Below are positions 7,242-13,236 of a DNA stretch of 13,236 nt, one piece after another. The translations under genes were made by a program, and so were the position numbers. This DNA comes from Thiotrichales bacterium. Its GTDB lineage: Bacteria; Pseudomonadota; Gammaproteobacteria; UWMA-0217. The notes under the pieces were generated by a model. The model had not been told where the DNA came from, did no database searches, and saw only the letters and a list, made by a program, of their open reading frames with translations. Position 1 is the first letter of the stretch. Each line of letters opens with the position of its first letter. The stretch covers positions 1 to 13,236 of the forward strand of contig JANTGD010000056.1 in the NCBI GenBank assembly GCA_024763135.1. Reading direction: 5' to 3'.

Positions 7242-7333
7242 GCCGGAAAGCGGTCAGCCGGTAGGCGCGCGAGCGCAGGACTGGCTGTCGCCAATTCAAG
7301 CGAGCGCAACACCCCGGATGGCCGCTTTCCGGC
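7242..7333. repeat. Stem with conserved 47-nt core (copy A)
   Basis: A perfect 12-bp stem (GCCGGAAAGCGG at 7242-7253, complement at 7322-7333) encloses a 47-nt block at 7264-7310. That block recurs at 9939-9985 with 42 of 47 identities, including a 17-nt exact run through CCAATTC. In the second copy the block again lies between paired arms, but the arm sequence is quite different. There is no open reading frame conserved between the copies. It probably belongs to a dispersed structured repeat family. Confidence 0.6.
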
Positions 7334-7341
7334 ACACCCTC

Positions 7342-7455
7342 CGGGAGCATCCCGAATCCGCCACTGCGGCGTTGCGCCCCTTGAAAAGGGAGCCACCCTT
7401 TCCTGCGGGACGCGCCTTGCATTGGATAATGGAGGGCGCTAAACGAAGGGGTGGC
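7342..7455. repeat. Chain of hairpins ahead of ispE
   Basis: Three further inverted repeats follow copy A: CGGGA/TCCCG at 7342-7354, CCCTT/AAGGG at 7378-7390, and a longer 10-bp stem at 7392-7401 with 7446-7455 (one G-T pair) that holds an inner GCGCC/GGCGC stem (7412-7416, 7435-7439). GATAAT at 7425-7430 resembles a -10 box but has no -35 match at 16-18 nt. The rest, to 7505, holds only the ispE Shine-Dalgarno GGAG at 7494-7497. Confidence 0.4.
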
Positions 7456-7505
7456 GTATGCGTGAGCGACTCATTGAATGAACTGCATGGATTGGAGTAT
7501 GTGTT

Positions 7506-8372
7506 GTGGGTGAAAGTGTTTTCCCCCCGGGGTTACCCGTTTTTACGGCGCCGGCCAAGCTCAATTTGTTTTTGCATATCACTGGGCGACGCGCTGATGG
7601 TTACCATGAACTGCAAACACTTTTTCAGCTGTTGGACTTCGGTGATCGACTGGCCTTTGAGGTAACGGCAGATTCTGGCATCCATCGAGTGACCGGACTG
7701 CCGGGGGTCGAAGTATCAGAAGACCTGGTTGTGCGGGCGGCCCATCTTTTACAAGCGGCCTGTCATTGCCGCGAGGGATGCCGCATCTACATTGACAAGC
7801 GACTGCCACTGGGCGGGGGATTGGGTGGCGGTAGTTCTGATGCAGCCACGGCATTGAGGGTATTAAACCATCAATGGCAGTGTGGCTTAGGGGTCGATGA
7901 GCTGGCTGAACTTGGGCGCCAACTCGGTGCTGATGTTCCGGTGTTTGTGCGCGGCTATAGCGCCTGGGGGGAAGGGATCGGCGAGGAGCTCGAGCCTGTG
8001 GAGTTGGCATCGCGTTACTTTGCCGTATTGCGCCCAGAGGTAGCGGTCAGCACCGCCCGGCTTTTTTCCTCGTCCCAATTGACACGAGACCTCCAGCGCA
8101 TCACAATACGCGACTTTCTCGCGACCGGTGGCGAGAACGTGTTTGAGCCTGTGGCTCGATCGCTCTATCCTGAGATTGATAAAGCGATGAATTGGCTGGA
8201 TAATTTCGCGCGATCTCGACTGACGGGTACCGGTAGTTGCGTGTTTGCCGAGTTTGAAACCCGTAACACTGCGCAGGCTGTTATCGATGCACTCCCAGCA
8301 GGGCTCGTTGGTTTTGTTGCTAAAGGAGTCAATCGTTCCCCGTTGCTTAGCGAAATGGGTAAGAGTTTATAA
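7506..8372 (+). CDS. ispE: 4-diphosphocytidyl-2-C-methyl-D-erythritol kinase
   Basis: Phosphorylates the 2-hydroxyl of CDP-methylerythritol with ATP, the fourth step of the MEP (non-mevalonate) isoprenoid pathway, in the cytoplasm. The protein has 288 residues, typical for IspE. It belongs to the GHMP kinase family. Seen: APAKLNLFLHITGRRADGYHE at about 15-35 with the substrate-binding lysine 18, the glycine-rich ATP loop PLGGGLGGGSSDAA at 101-114, and GADVPVF at 141-147 carrying the catalytic aspartate 143. The C-terminal GTGSCVFAEF is the third GHMP motif. The start is GTG, 8 nt after GGAG, and no in-frame ATG gives a better family N-terminus. A tRNA-Gln gene begins four bases after the stop, so the mRNA must be cut to release it. 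Confidence 0.97.
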   Translation: MGESVFPPGLPVFTAPAKLNLFLHITGRRADGYHELQTLFQLLDFGDRLAFEVTADSGIHRVTGLPGVEVSEDLVVRAAHLLQAACHCREGCRIYIDKRLPLGGGLGGGSSDAATALRVLNHQWQCGLGVDELAELGRQLGADVPVFVRGYSAWGEGIGEELEPVELASRYFAVLRPEVAVSTARLFSSSQLTRDLQRITIRDFLATGGENVFEPVARSLYPEIDKAMNWLDNFARSRLTGTGSCVFAEFETRNTAQAVIDALPAGLVGFVAKGVNRSPLLSEMGKSL

Positions 8373-8376
8373 AAAT

Positions 8377-8451
8377 TGGGCCGTCGCCAAGCGGTAAGGC
8401 ACCGGGTTTTGATCCCGGCATTCGCAGGTTCGAATCCTGCCGGCCCAGCCA
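8377..8451 (+). tRNA. tRNA-Gln (anticodon TTG)
   Basis: A full cloverleaf of 75 nt including the encoded CCA. The acceptor stem pairs TGGGCCG (8377-8383) with CGGCCCA (8441-8447), discriminator G8448, CCA 8449-8451. The anticodon stem CCGGG/CCCGG (8402-8406, 8414-8418) holds the loop TTTTGAT with anticodon TTG at 8409-8411. The T arm GCAGG-TTCGAAT-CCTGC is standard. It starts four bases after the ispE stop and is probably cotranscribed. The same ispE-tRNA-Gln-prs order is known in Pseudomonas. Confidence 0.97.
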
Positions 8452-8458
8452 ACTATCT

Positions 8459-8500
8459 AAAAACGGGCGGATTCTGGTTTTCCGGGACTGCCCTTTTTTT
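8459..8500 (+). terminator. Rho-independent terminator after tRNA-Gln
   Basis: An A-run and GGGC (8459-8468) pair with GCCC and the T-run (8490-8500). The loop region contains GGATTCTGGTTTTCC, which can pair further, and seven T residues follow the stem. It would end the ispE-tRNA transcript eight bases after the CCA and separate it from prs. Confidence 0.75.
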
Positions 8501-8784
8501 GTGGGCGTGAGGGGATTTGGAACGGCGTAGCGGATCGCTGTGGACAACTGCAGCGCTGACGACGATTTCAAAGTGCCACTGGACTGGCTACGCCGCAGCG
8601 TATCATTACCAGCGTTGCGCCCTGACAGCGTTACACGGTACTCCGGACAGCTGATGTGTCAATGGAGACCTTAACGGCGCTCAGGTTTGGGTGCAGCATG
8701 AGTGTTGGGTATGTTTACCCGGCGCAGCTGAAACGACATGGTTTCAGCGAAAATCGAGTTTCGAACAAGATGGAAGAGCGAGCG
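8501..8784 (+). promoter_or_regulatory. prs upstream region with an inverted repeat
   Basis: A terminator precedes this stretch, so prs should have its own promoter here, but I see no good -35/-10 pair. A perfect 9-bp inverted repeat (CGGCGTAGC at 8523-8531, complement at 8587-8595) encloses a second stem CGCTG/CAGCG (8537-8541, 8551-8555). A longer reading frame in phase with prs opens at 8656, but the extra residues do not resemble PRPP synthetase. The true start at 8785 has GGAAGAG 6 nt upstream. Confidence 0.35.
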
Positions 8785-9744
8785 ATGCCAGAAGCTTCCG
8801 GCATGATGGTCTTTTCGGGTAATGCAACCCCTGAACTGGCCAAGGCTGTTGCCAGCCAATTGGGCTTGCCTCTGGGCAAGGCGACTGTTGACAGCTTTAG
8901 TGATGGTGAGATCCAGGTAGAGATTCTGGAGAATGTGCGCGGCCACGACGTGTTTATTGTGCAGTCCACGTGCCGTCCAACCAACCGAAATCTCATGGAA
9001 CTCCTGATTATGGTGGATGCATTACGGCGATCTTCGGCCGGCCGCATCACCGCTGTGATCCCCTACTTTGGTTATGCGCGGCAGGATCGGCGCGTGCGGT
9101 CAGCGCGGGTCCCTATTTCCGCAAAAGTGGTGGCCAATCTGCTCACTGTCGTGGGTATCGATCGGGTATTGACCGTGGATTTGCACGCAGATCAGGTGCA
9201 GGGATTTTTTGATTTGCCGGTGGACAATATCTACGGTTCCAAAGTGTTGCTCGATGACATTTATTCGCATTATGCGAATCTCGACGACATTACCGTTGTA
9301 TCGCCGGATGTGGGTGGTGTCGTCCGGGCCCGGGCTTTTGCTACGCGGCTGGGTAATGAACTTGCGATTATCGACAAGCGCCGCCCGCGCCCGAATCAAG
9401 CCAAGGTCATGCATATTATTGGTGAAGTCGATGGGCGTCAGTGTCTTATCGTCGATGACTTGGTGGACACAGCGGGGACACTCTGTGAAGCGGCAGGTGC
9501 ATTGAAAGACGCCGGTGCCGCCAAGGTCTCTGCCTATGTCACCCACGCCGTGCTTTCTGGTTCGGCAGTTGAAAATGTAAAGAATTCGGCGCTTGACGAG
9601 TTGGTAGTGACCGATACCATCCCACTGTCTACGCAGGCTGCCACCTGTGAGCGGATTCGTGTGCTGACAATGGCGCCTCTGCTTGCCGAGACGATGTTAC
9701 GGATCAGTCGTGAAGAGTCGGTTTCCGAACTTTTCGAAAATTAG
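8785..9744 (+). CDS. prs: Ribose-phosphate pyrophosphokinase (PRPP synthetase)
   Basis: Converts ribose 5-phosphate and ATP to PRPP and AMP, feeding purine, pyrimidine, histidine, tryptophan and NAD synthesis. From the chosen ATG the protein has 319 residues, close to the bacterial norm of about 315. Seen: N-terminal MMVFSGNATPELA, FSDGEIQVEILENVRG at 38-53, catalytic flexible loop FGYARQDRR at 95-103, VDLHADQVQGFF at 131-142, SPDVGGVVRARA near 173-184, and the PRPP-binding loop DDLVDTAGT at 224-232. The frame extends 43 codons further upstream (to 8656), but those residues are not homologous. ATG 8785 has a good Shine-Dalgarno (GGAAGAG at 8772-8778). A MITE-like element starts 45 nt after the stop. 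Confidence 0.97.
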   Translation: MPEASGMMVFSGNATPELAKAVASQLGLPLGKATVDSFSDGEIQVEILENVRGHDVFIVQSTCRPTNRNLMELLIMVDALRRSSAGRITAVIPYFGYARQDRRVRSARVPISAKVVANLLTVVGIDRVLTVDLHADQVQGFFDLPVDNIYGSKVLLDDIYSHYANLDDITVVSPDVGGVVRARAFATRLGNELAIIDKRRPRPNQAKVMHIIGEVDGRQCLIVDDLVDTAGTLCEAAGALKDAGAAKVSAYVTHAVLSGSAVENVKNSALDELVVTDTIPLSTQAATCERIRVLTMAPLLAETMLRISREESVSELFEN

Positions 9745-9788
9745 CGGTTGATCTCTAGTTGATGACTGTTTTCGGATACAGGTATTCG

Positions 9789-10046
9789 CTAGTGGGCCAT
9801 GCGGGAAAAATGGTAAAGCCCAGAGACCCGCAAATGGCCCAAGACAAGGCGCATTGCGCCGGGAATGGCCCGGTCCTTTCCAAGCAATGCAACGCGGTAT
9901 TTGGTTATTTGTGGGGCTCCCGAAGGGCCAGTCCACAAGGCGCGCGAGTGCAGGACTGGCCTTAGCCAATTCAAGCGAGCGCAGCGCCGTCCAGCGCGGC
10001 TTGTGGGCTGGCTGAGACTCACCTTTATTTCCGCATGGCCCACTAG
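9789..10046. mobile_element. MITE-like element with 16-bp perfect terminal inverted repeats
   Basis: The ends CTAGTGGGCCATGCGG (9789-9804) and its exact complement (10031-10046) bound 258 bp that hold no plausible gene. Similarity continues a few bases inward (GAAAAATGGT against the complement of ACCTTTATTT). Each end carries CTAG, which could be the target or part of the ends; flanking bases show no other clear duplication. The interior contains the conserved core described separately, plus smaller inverted repeats such as GGCGCATTGCGCC near 9848-9861. The element lies between prs and rplY. It looks like a non-autonomous, palindromic intergenic element; no transposase is present, so mobility is inferred. 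Confidence 0.6.
9927..10012. repeat. Stem with conserved 47-nt core (copy B), inside the MITE-like element
   Basis: Arms at 9927-9939 and 10000-10012 pair over 13 positions with one G-T pair. They enclose a block at 9939-9985 that matches 7264-7310 at 42 of 47 positions. The arm sequence (CCAGTCCACAAG) shares nothing with the arm of copy A (CCGGAAAGCGG), yet both pair. Here an alternative 9-bp pairing also exists: GGCCAGTCC (9926-9934) with GGACTGGCC (9954-9962), so two folds compete. Confidence 0.6.
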
Positions 10047-10086
10047 AGGAATCAATTTGAACAAATCCTCAGATCAGTACACCTGA

Positions 10087-10151
10087 GAACTCCTGGTCGC
10101 GGGAGTTCATCGGCCGGATGATGCGCATGCACCTTGCCTTGTAGGGCAGGG
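10087..10151 (+). promoter_or_regulatory. Two stem-loops in the rplY leader
   Basis: GAACTCC (10087-10093) pairs perfectly with GGAGTTC (10102-10108) around 8 nt. CCTTGCC (10132-10138) pairs with GGCAGGG (10145-10151) with one wobble around 6 nt. Neither is followed by a T-run. They lie 54-119 nt before the rplY ATG and may be part of a structured leader. Control by bL25 is conceivable but not shown by the sequence. Confidence 0.3.
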
Positions 10152-10205
10152 CGTGGCAGAGCATTGATACCGGTCTTTTTCGTCAATGAAACTTTGGAGT
10201 TAACT

Positions 10206-10811
10206 ATGGCTAAATTTAAATTGAATGCCGAAAAGCGTTCGGAGCAGGGTAAGGGTGCGAGCCGCCGCCTGCGCCGTGACGGCAAACTGCCCGCAATTAT
10301 CTACGGGGGAGGCAAAGAACCGACAGCAATTACGCTCAATCATGCCCAGGTCCTCCGCCAGTTGGAGGATGAAGGGTTTTACTCTCAGGTCATTACCGTT
10401 GACTTGGAAGGTGCTCTGGAACCCGTGATTTTGCGTGATTTGCAGCGGCATCCGGCGAAGCCGTTCATTCTGCATCTGGACCTGCAACGCATTAATGAAA
10501 ATGAAGCGATTCGGGTGCATATCCCTTTACATTTTATCAACGAAGATCACTGCGTTGGTGCCAAATCGGGTGGCCAATTGATCCACCAGTTGGTCGAGGT
10601 CGGAATTGCGGCGTTACCGAAAAATCTGCCTGAGTACATTGAGGTCGATGTTGCTGAGCTAGGTGTGGGCGAATCGTTGCACTTAAGTGATTTGACCTTG
10701 CCAGAAGGTGTTGAGCTGCCGGAATTGGCTCAGGGGGGAGAGCATGATTTGTCCGTCGTCACCGTCCAAAAAGTCAAAGGTGCAGGGGCCGAAGCAGAAG
10801 AAGCCGAGTGA
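10206..10811 (+). CDS. rplY: Large ribosomal subunit protein bL25, two-domain CTC form
   Basis: Binds 5S rRNA in the central protuberance of the 50S subunit. The 201-residue protein is the long CTC/TL5 form rather than the single-domain 94-residue form of E. coli. The N-terminal L25 domain covers about 1-92 (KRSEQGKGASRRLRRDGKLPAIIYG at 10-34, HLDLQRINENEAIRVHIPL near 88-106). The C-terminal beta domain follows to about 185 (LPEYIEVDVAELGVGESLHLSDLTLPEGVE). An acidic tail AEAEEAE ends it. The ATG has GGAG 6 nt upstream; the frame is open for 24 codons before it, but MAKFKLNAEKR is the family N-terminus. prs precedes and pth follows, the arrangement seen in Pseudomonas. Confidence 0.96.
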   Translation: MAKFKLNAEKRSEQGKGASRRLRRDGKLPAIIYGGGKEPTAITLNHAQVLRQLEDEGFYSQVITVDLEGALEPVILRDLQRHPAKPFILHLDLQRINENEAIRVHIPLHFINEDHCVGAKSGGQLIHQLVEVGIAALPKNLPEYIEVDVAELGVGESLHLSDLTLPEGVELPELAQGGEHDLSVVTVQKVKGAGAEAEEAE

Positions 10812-10889
10812 TCTTCGGAGCGTCTCGTTTAGGATGAATGAATTCCATGTATTGCAGGGGAAACATCAACCCTGCCGAGCACGATAAGT

Positions 10890-11471
10890 ATGCATGGGGC
10901 GGTGCCTTTGAAGCTCATAGTGGGATTGGGTAACCCTGGCTCGAAATATGCTCAAACCCGGCATAATGCCGGGTTTTGGTTTGTGGAGCAGCTCGCCGAA
11001 CGTTATCAAGGGCGCTTTCTCAAGGAGCCCAAGTTTTCCGCAGAGCTGGCGCGTATCACTGTTGCAGGGCATGCGTTGTGGCTGCTCAAGCCAAACACCT
11101 TTATGAACCGCAGTGGTTTGTCCGTCGGACAGTTTTTGAAGTTCTACAAATTGAATCTAGAGCAGATTCTGGTGGCTCATGATGAACTGGATTTGGAGCC
11201 GGGCGTAGTGCGACTCAAACAAGGTGGTGGGCATGGAGGACATAATGGCCTGCGCGATATTATCGCGCAGGTTGGTAAAGAATTCTGGCGTTTAAGAATT
11301 GGTATTGGCCATCCTGGGCATCGCGATCAGGTGGTCGACTATGTGTTGAATCGGCCATCAAAATCAGAAGAGGCACTTATCCATAGCGCAATCGAGCGCG
11401 CTATTGAGAATCTTCCCACGATATTGGAATCAGGATTCGAACAATCGATGAATCAATTGCATCGCCGCTAA
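10890..11471 (+). CDS. pth: Peptidyl-tRNA hydrolase
   Basis: Cleaves the ester bond of peptidyl-tRNAs that drop off ribosomes, recycling tRNA. The 193-residue protein matches the bacterial Pth family along its length. Seen: KLIVGLGNPG at 8-17 with N15, catalytic His25 in TRHNAGFW, FMNRSG at 71-76, AHDELDLEPG at 96-105 with Asp98, and GGGHGGHNGLRDI at 112-124 with N119. The start is not certain: ATG 10890 gives MHGAVPLKLI, while GTG 10902 or TTG 10908 would give N-termini nearer to E. coli (MTIKLIVGL), and GGGG at 10896-10899 is well spaced for TTG 10908. A perfect 6-bp hairpin GCAGGG/CCCTGC (10854-10875) sits 14 nt before the ATG. It follows rplY by 78 nt and is probably cotranscribed. Confidence 0.96.
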   Translation: MHGAVPLKLIVGLGNPGSKYAQTRHNAGFWFVEQLAERYQGRFLKEPKFSAELARITVAGHALWLLKPNTFMNRSGLSVGQFLKFYKLNLEQILVAHDELDLEPGVVRLKQGGGHGGHNGLRDIIAQVGKEFWRLRIGIGHPGHRDQVVDYVLNRPSKSEEALIHSAIERAIENLPTILESGFEQSMNQLHRR

Positions 11472-11652
11472 GATGCGTGTGACGCAGCAAAACCTCAATA
11501 GGATGCGTCGTGAGAGCGCGCCTTTTACCCTTTCTTTTTGCCGCAGCGCGGAAAAATGGCAGCGCTGCTGGGCCGGTTGTTGCTTTGCACTGACCCGAGG
11601 TTTTTCAACGGCTAGCTAACGCTGGCGGATCGAGCGACAAGAGACAGAGATT

Positions 11653-12744
11653 ATGGGATTTAAATGTGGCATTGTTGGTTTGCCCAATGTGGGAAAATCG
11701 ACGCTTTTCAATGCCTTGACCAAAGCCGGTATACAGGCGGAAAACTATCCTTTTTGCACTATCGAGCCAAATGTAGGAGTGGTGCCCGTGCCTGACCCCA
11801 GGCTCGAAGCCTTGGCAAAGATCGTCAAGCCAGAGCGCGTTTTACCAACGACCATGGAATTCGTTGACATAGCAGGATTAGTGGCAGGGGCCTCAAAAGG
11901 AGAGGGACTGGGAAACAAATTTTTAGCCCATATCCGCGAAACCGACGCAATTGCTCAGGTTGTTCGCTGTTTTGAGAACGATGATGTCGTCCATGTAGCT
12001 GGGAAAGTCGATCCAGCGGAAGATATTGAAACCATAAACACCGAGCTGATTCTTGCGGACCTCGAGACTGTGGAAAAAGCACTCAATCGGGTGGCTCGCG
12101 TGGCTAAATCAGGTGATAAAGAAGCGAAGGCCCAGTTACAGGTTTTGGAACGACTGCAGCAACATCTGGGTGAAGGACTGTCTGCTCGGACTGCATCCCT
12201 CAGCGAGGATGAGCAGCGCTTGATTCGTGAATTGCAACTGATCACGGTCAAACCAATCCTGTTTATCGCCAATGTTGCTGAAGACGGCTTTAATGACAAT
12301 CCACATCTGGACGCAGTACGTAAAATTGCGACCGCAGAGCAAGCAGAAGTCGTGCCCGTCTGTGCAGCGATCGAGATGGAGCTGGCAGAATTGGATGACG
12401 CTGAAAGGGACGAGTTTTTGCAGGAGATGGGTCTGGATGAGCCAGGTCTCAATCGAGTCATCCGCGCCGGTTATCACTTGTTACACTTGCAGACTTTTTT
12501 CACAGCAGGCGTAAAAGAGGTCAGAGCCTGGACTGTCCATCAAGGCGCAACAGCACCGCAAGCAGCGGGGAGAATCCACACTGATTTCGAAAAAGGCTTC
12601 ATCCGTGCGGAAGTCATTGCCTACGACGATTTCATCGCCTATGGCGGCGAACAGGGTGCTAAAGACGCAGGTAAATGGCGTCTCGAAGGCAAGGACTACC
12701 TCATGCAAGAAGGTGATGTCGTCCACTTTAGATTCAATGTTTAA
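11653..12744 (+). CDS. ychF: Ribosome-associated ATPase YchF (Obg-family)
   Basis: A universally conserved P-loop NTPase of the Obg/TRAFAC group that prefers ATP, binds ribosomes and is linked to stress responses and leaderless mRNA translation. The protein has 363 residues, the same as E. coli YchF. Seen: G1 motif GLPNVGKST at 9-17, the switch region TIEPNVGVVPVPDPRL, G3 DIAGLVAGASKGEGLGN, and NVAED in place of the usual NKxD, the known basis of its relaxed nucleotide choice. A coiled-coil insert follows (LILADLETVEKALNRVARVAKSGDK). The C-terminal TGS domain runs from about 278 (TFFTAGVKEVRAWTVHQGATAPQAA to the end FRFNV). It follows pth by 181 nt, a gap that holds a 7-bp hairpin GCAGCGC/GCGCTGC (11533-11558) and no gene. 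pth-ychF pairing is widely conserved. Confidence 0.98.
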   Translation: MGFKCGIVGLPNVGKSTLFNALTKAGIQAENYPFCTIEPNVGVVPVPDPRLEALAKIVKPERVLPTTMEFVDIAGLVAGASKGEGLGNKFLAHIRETDAIAQVVRCFENDDVVHVAGKVDPAEDIETINTELILADLETVEKALNRVARVAKSGDKEAKAQLQVLERLQQHLGEGLSARTASLSEDEQRLIRELQLITVKPILFIANVAEDGFNDNPHLDAVRKIATAEQAEVVPVCAAIEMELAELDDAERDEFLQEMGLDEPGLNRVIRAGYHLLHLQTFFTAGVKEVRAWTVHQGATAPQAAGRIHTDFEKGFIRAEVIAYDDFIAYGGEQGAKDAGKWRLEGKDYLMQEGDVVHFRFNV

Positions 12745-12795
12745 ACCGACACCTGGGTACCGGTCTACTCCAAGGCTGGAGATTCTGCGGACGGC

Positions 12796-12824
12796 TTGAC
12801 TTTTATTGAATTTAGCAACAAAAT
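12796..12824 (+). promoter_or_regulatory. Likely sigma70 promoter of tRNA-Met
   Basis: TTGACT (12796-12801, five of six consensus) is followed after exactly 17 nt by CAAAAT (12819-12824, four of six). A GC-rich discriminator CTGCGCCC follows, as in promoters of stable RNA genes under stringent control. The tRNA begins 19 nt after the -10 box. Confidence 0.6.
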
Positions 12825-12842
12825 CTGCGCCCTTCCTGATGC

Positions 12843-12919
12843 GGCTATGTAGCTCAGTTGGTTAGAGCACATCACTCATAATGATGGGGTCGGTGGTTCG
12901 AATCCACCCATAGCCACCA
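12843..12919 (+). tRNA. Elongator tRNA-Met (anticodon CAT)
   Basis: A 77-nt cloverleaf with encoded CCA. The acceptor stem GGCTATG pairs with CATAGCC (12909-12915), discriminator A12916. The D arm is AGCTCAGTTGGTTAGAGC. The anticodon stem CATCA/TGATG holds loop CTCATAA with CAT at 12877-12879. The T arm GGTGG-TTCGAAT-CCACC is standard. The first pair G-C and near identity of the 5' half to E. coli metT argue for elongator Met, not initiator (which lacks the first pair) and not tRNA-Ile with lysidine. Confidence 0.95.
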
Positions 12920-13046
12920 ATTAAATCAAAGGCATGGGGTATTGTGGTATTAGTATCCTAGAGCCAGTGTCTTCAAAAAACAGTCGGGAGATGCCTTTCT
13001 CCTGATGGTGATTCCGCCAACATTTAGGCAGCTTATCTAACAGCTG
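12920..13046. other. Spacer after tRNA-Met with an inverted repeat
   Basis: No gene. AAAGGCAT (12928-12935) and ATGCCTTT (12991-12998) form a perfect 8-bp inverted repeat 55 nt apart, and GGAGA/TCTCC (12987-12991, 12998-13002) makes a competing local hairpin. Neither is followed by a T-run, so a terminator for the tRNA is not clear. CAGCTG occurs just before (13041-13046) and soon after (13221-13226) the next element. Confidence 0.3.
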
Positions 13047-13214
13047 TTAAGGAAGCTCTGATTAACTCTGGCGCGAGCAGATTGTGCTGAAAAATCGTCC
13101 AGTTCAAGGCGCGGGTCGCAGGTAATAGCGGTCTATTGCGAAGATCCGCAACGCAGAAGTGGGCGATTTTGCGCCGCAAGCTGCCGTGTTACGGATTGAT
13201 CAGAGCTTCCCTAA
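13047..13214 (+). mobile_element. MITE-like element with GGAAGCTCTGAT terminal inverted repeats
   Basis: The 16-nt ends TTAAGGAAGCTCTGAT (13047-13062) and ATCAGAGCTTCCCTAA (13199-13214) are inverted repeats with one mismatch. They bound 168 bp with no gene. Inner arms AAAATCGTCC and GGGCGATTTT are near complements, so most of the element is palindromic. Its first 132 nt align without gaps to 7065-7196 at 83% identity, showing that it is dispersed. No transposase is encoded, and no clear target duplication is seen. After it, 22 bases to the window end hold nothing recognisable. Confidence 0.7.
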
Positions 13215-13236
13215 TATTGTCAGCTGCCTGGTGGGC

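Noticed and set aside
7425..7430. GATAAT as a -10 box of an ispE promoter
   Set aside because: No acceptable -35 lies 16-18 nt upstream, and the sequence is within a repeat hairpin loop.
7186..7665. Plus-strand 159-codon frame across the repeats into ispE
   Set aside because: It consists of repeat DNA followed by an out-of-frame part of ispE, with no recognisable domain.
9865..10086. Reading frames on both strands within the element between prs and rplY
   Set aside because: They are products of the GC-rich palindromic sequence; opposite-strand frames mirror each other and none resembles a transposase.

Overview
The window looks like chromosomal DNA of a gammaproteobacterium. Gene content and order match a block known from Pseudomonas and relatives: hemA-prfA-prmC on one strand, and on the other a TPR lipoprotein gene, lolB, ispE, tRNA-Gln, prs, rplY, pth and ychF. 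The protein sequences are clearly gammaproteobacterial in type, and LolB itself is largely confined to Beta- and Gammaproteobacteria. I cannot name the genus. The intergenic spaces are unusually rich in palindromic repeats, so this is not a compacted genome.

Layout. 1-198: two palindromic repeat units. 195-785 (minus): a divergent YceH/DUF480-like winged-helix protein. 902-4118 (minus): prmC, prfA and hemA packed with gaps of 3-4 nt, transcribed in the order hemA-prfA-prmC. 4119-4554: divergent intergenic region. 4555-7022 (plus): a TPR-repeat lipoprotein and lolB, joined by a one-base TAATG overlap. 7023-7505: a mosaic of repeats. 7506-8500: ispE, then tRNA-Gln(TTG) four bases after its stop, then a rho-independent terminator. 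8501-9744: leader and prs. 9745-10205: a 258-bp MITE-like element with 16-bp perfect inverted ends, then the rplY leader. 10206-12744: rplY, pth and ychF. 12796-12919: elongator tRNA-Met(CAT) with its own likely promoter. 13047-13214: a 168-bp MITE-like element whose truncated sister lies at 7065-7196.

How the genes fit together. Most serve translation or core precursor supply. PrmC methylates the release factor made by the neighbouring prfA. GluTR (HemA) uses Glu-tRNA for heme synthesis. Pth recycles peptidyl-tRNA, bL25 binds 5S rRNA, YchF is ribosome-associated, and two tRNAs are present. Prs supplies PRPP, IspE supplies isoprenoid precursors, and LolB inserts lipoproteins in the outer membrane.

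The genes are conventional. What is less ordinary is the intergenic DNA: at least three families of palindromic repeats occur here. One is a 47-nt conserved core found twice inside 12-13 bp stems of unrelated sequence, and another is a 132-nt repeat found twice at 83% identity. I found no convincing new gene system; the repeats are the part worth following up.
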